A DNA stretch of 51,248 nucleotides from Planctomycetota bacterium (lineage in GTDB: Bacteria; Planctomycetota; Phycisphaerae; Sedimentisphaerales; Anaerohalosphaeraceae). Made by a program: the position numbers and the translations under genes. The stretch covers positions 1 to 51,248 of the forward strand of contig VRUI01000032.1 in assembly GCA_019456225.1 (NCBI GenBank). The letters are read 5' to 3'. Below are positions 50,951-51,248 of this stretch, in pieces. Positions within the stretch are counted from its first letter, which is position 1. Each line of letters begins with the position of its first letter. Under the pieces are notes generated by a model that was not told where the DNA came from, made no database searches, and saw nothing but the letters and a program-made list of their open reading frames with translations.

Positions 50951-51248
50951 ACAAAAACGCCGACTGGCTTGCTCTGTAGAAAACCTACCCCCAAACTGTC
51001 ATTCCCGCGAAGGCGGGAATCCATTTTTAGCAATTTACACAGTTATATAATGCAATACCGATTGCTGCAATCCTCTATTGCTATTGTTTTCTGGAAAGAA
51101 TAATTGCCTTTAGCTTTGCATGCATTGTTGAAGATGACCAAACAAGTGTACCCGGAAATTAAAGGCTCCTGGGGGGTGTTGAAAAAGTCGGCTATTTGAC
51201 TTTTCGCCCCAATTTTGCTACCCGGCCATTTTCCAATTTAATTTCTTG
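50951..51248. other. Right-edge spacer with hairpins; possible transposon end
   Basis: No gene is supported here. ATTCCCGC/GCGGGAAT at 51001-51020 is a short palindrome of a type widespread in bacterial intergenic DNA. At 51177-51215, GTGTTGAAAAAGTC and GACTTTT form an inverted repeat, which resembles terminal sequences of some insertion sequences (GTTGAAAAAGTC-type ends); the supposed element would run out of the window. This is only a weak similarity. Confidence 0.3.

Noticed and set aside
50706-50954. Minus-strand frame with repeats of LRFGLLFVLLIALAFLS
   Set aside because: It is only the reverse translation of the 57-bp tandem unit, which has a length divisible by three; there is no ribosome site or natural N-terminus.

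Overview
The window looks like the chromosome of an anaerobic, polysaccharide-degrading bacterium, most likely a planctomycete of the Phycisphaerae/Sedimentisphaerales type. This is inferred from family content, not from a marker gene: a secreted protein with a tryptophan-rich domain and dockerin-like tail, two very large signal peptidases I with inserted zinc ribbons, a GH29 fucosidase with a deoxysugar uptake operon, a bacterial topoisomerase VI B subunit, and HgcAB, which is known only from anaerobes.

Layout. (1) 1-1468: minus-strand small genes of plasmid/phage type (a DUF3846 protein cut by the window edge and three accessory proteins). (2) 2037-12916: a tight plus-strand catabolic operon: aldo/keto reductase, zinc alcohol dehydrogenase, three uroporphyrinogen-decarboxylase (URO-D) superfamily proteins, a rhamnose/fucose-type mutarotase, and a ribose-type ABC importer whose last gene fuses a permease to a substrate-binding domain. 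A secreted GH29 alpha-L-fucosidase (12992-14509, minus) converges on it. Together they suggest release, uptake and oxidation of a 6-deoxyhexose, perhaps O-methylated. (3) 14891-24020: an integrated plasmid-like element with two tyrosine recombinases, a tRNA-Thr-like att remnant, an iteron-like array, a possible replication protein, a zinc-ribbon protein, a DNA polymerase III beta-clamp homologue, a ParB-like protein, a ParB-DNA methyltransferase fusion, and a small HTH-plus-recombinase cassette bounded by a 16-bp inverted repeat. It abuts a tRNA-Leu(UAG) gene.

(4) 24132-29411: chromosomal xseB-xseA, a large secreted protein and a glycerophosphodiester phosphodiesterase. (5) 29721-32903: a metal-resistance/methylation island: an ArsR repressor with its own promoter and operator, an ACR3 arsenite exporter, and hgcA-hgcB, the corrinoid protein and ferredoxin pair for mercury methylation. 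This is the most notable functional content. (6) 32989-51248: housekeeping and envelope genes: inositol-phosphatase family, DUF2752 protein, lipoproteins, serA, topoisomerase VI B with a histone-H1-like tail, a phosphohexomutase, a CDF cation exporter, a LigD-type phosphoesterase-like protein, cold-shock protein, HU, tandem signal peptidases I, an OprB-like porin, and lipoproteins.

Intergenic spaces from about 30 kb onward carry several families of short palindromic or tandem repeats (112-bp and 57-bp tandem units and dispersed relatives). In two places a repeat provides the last codons and the stop codon of the preceding gene.
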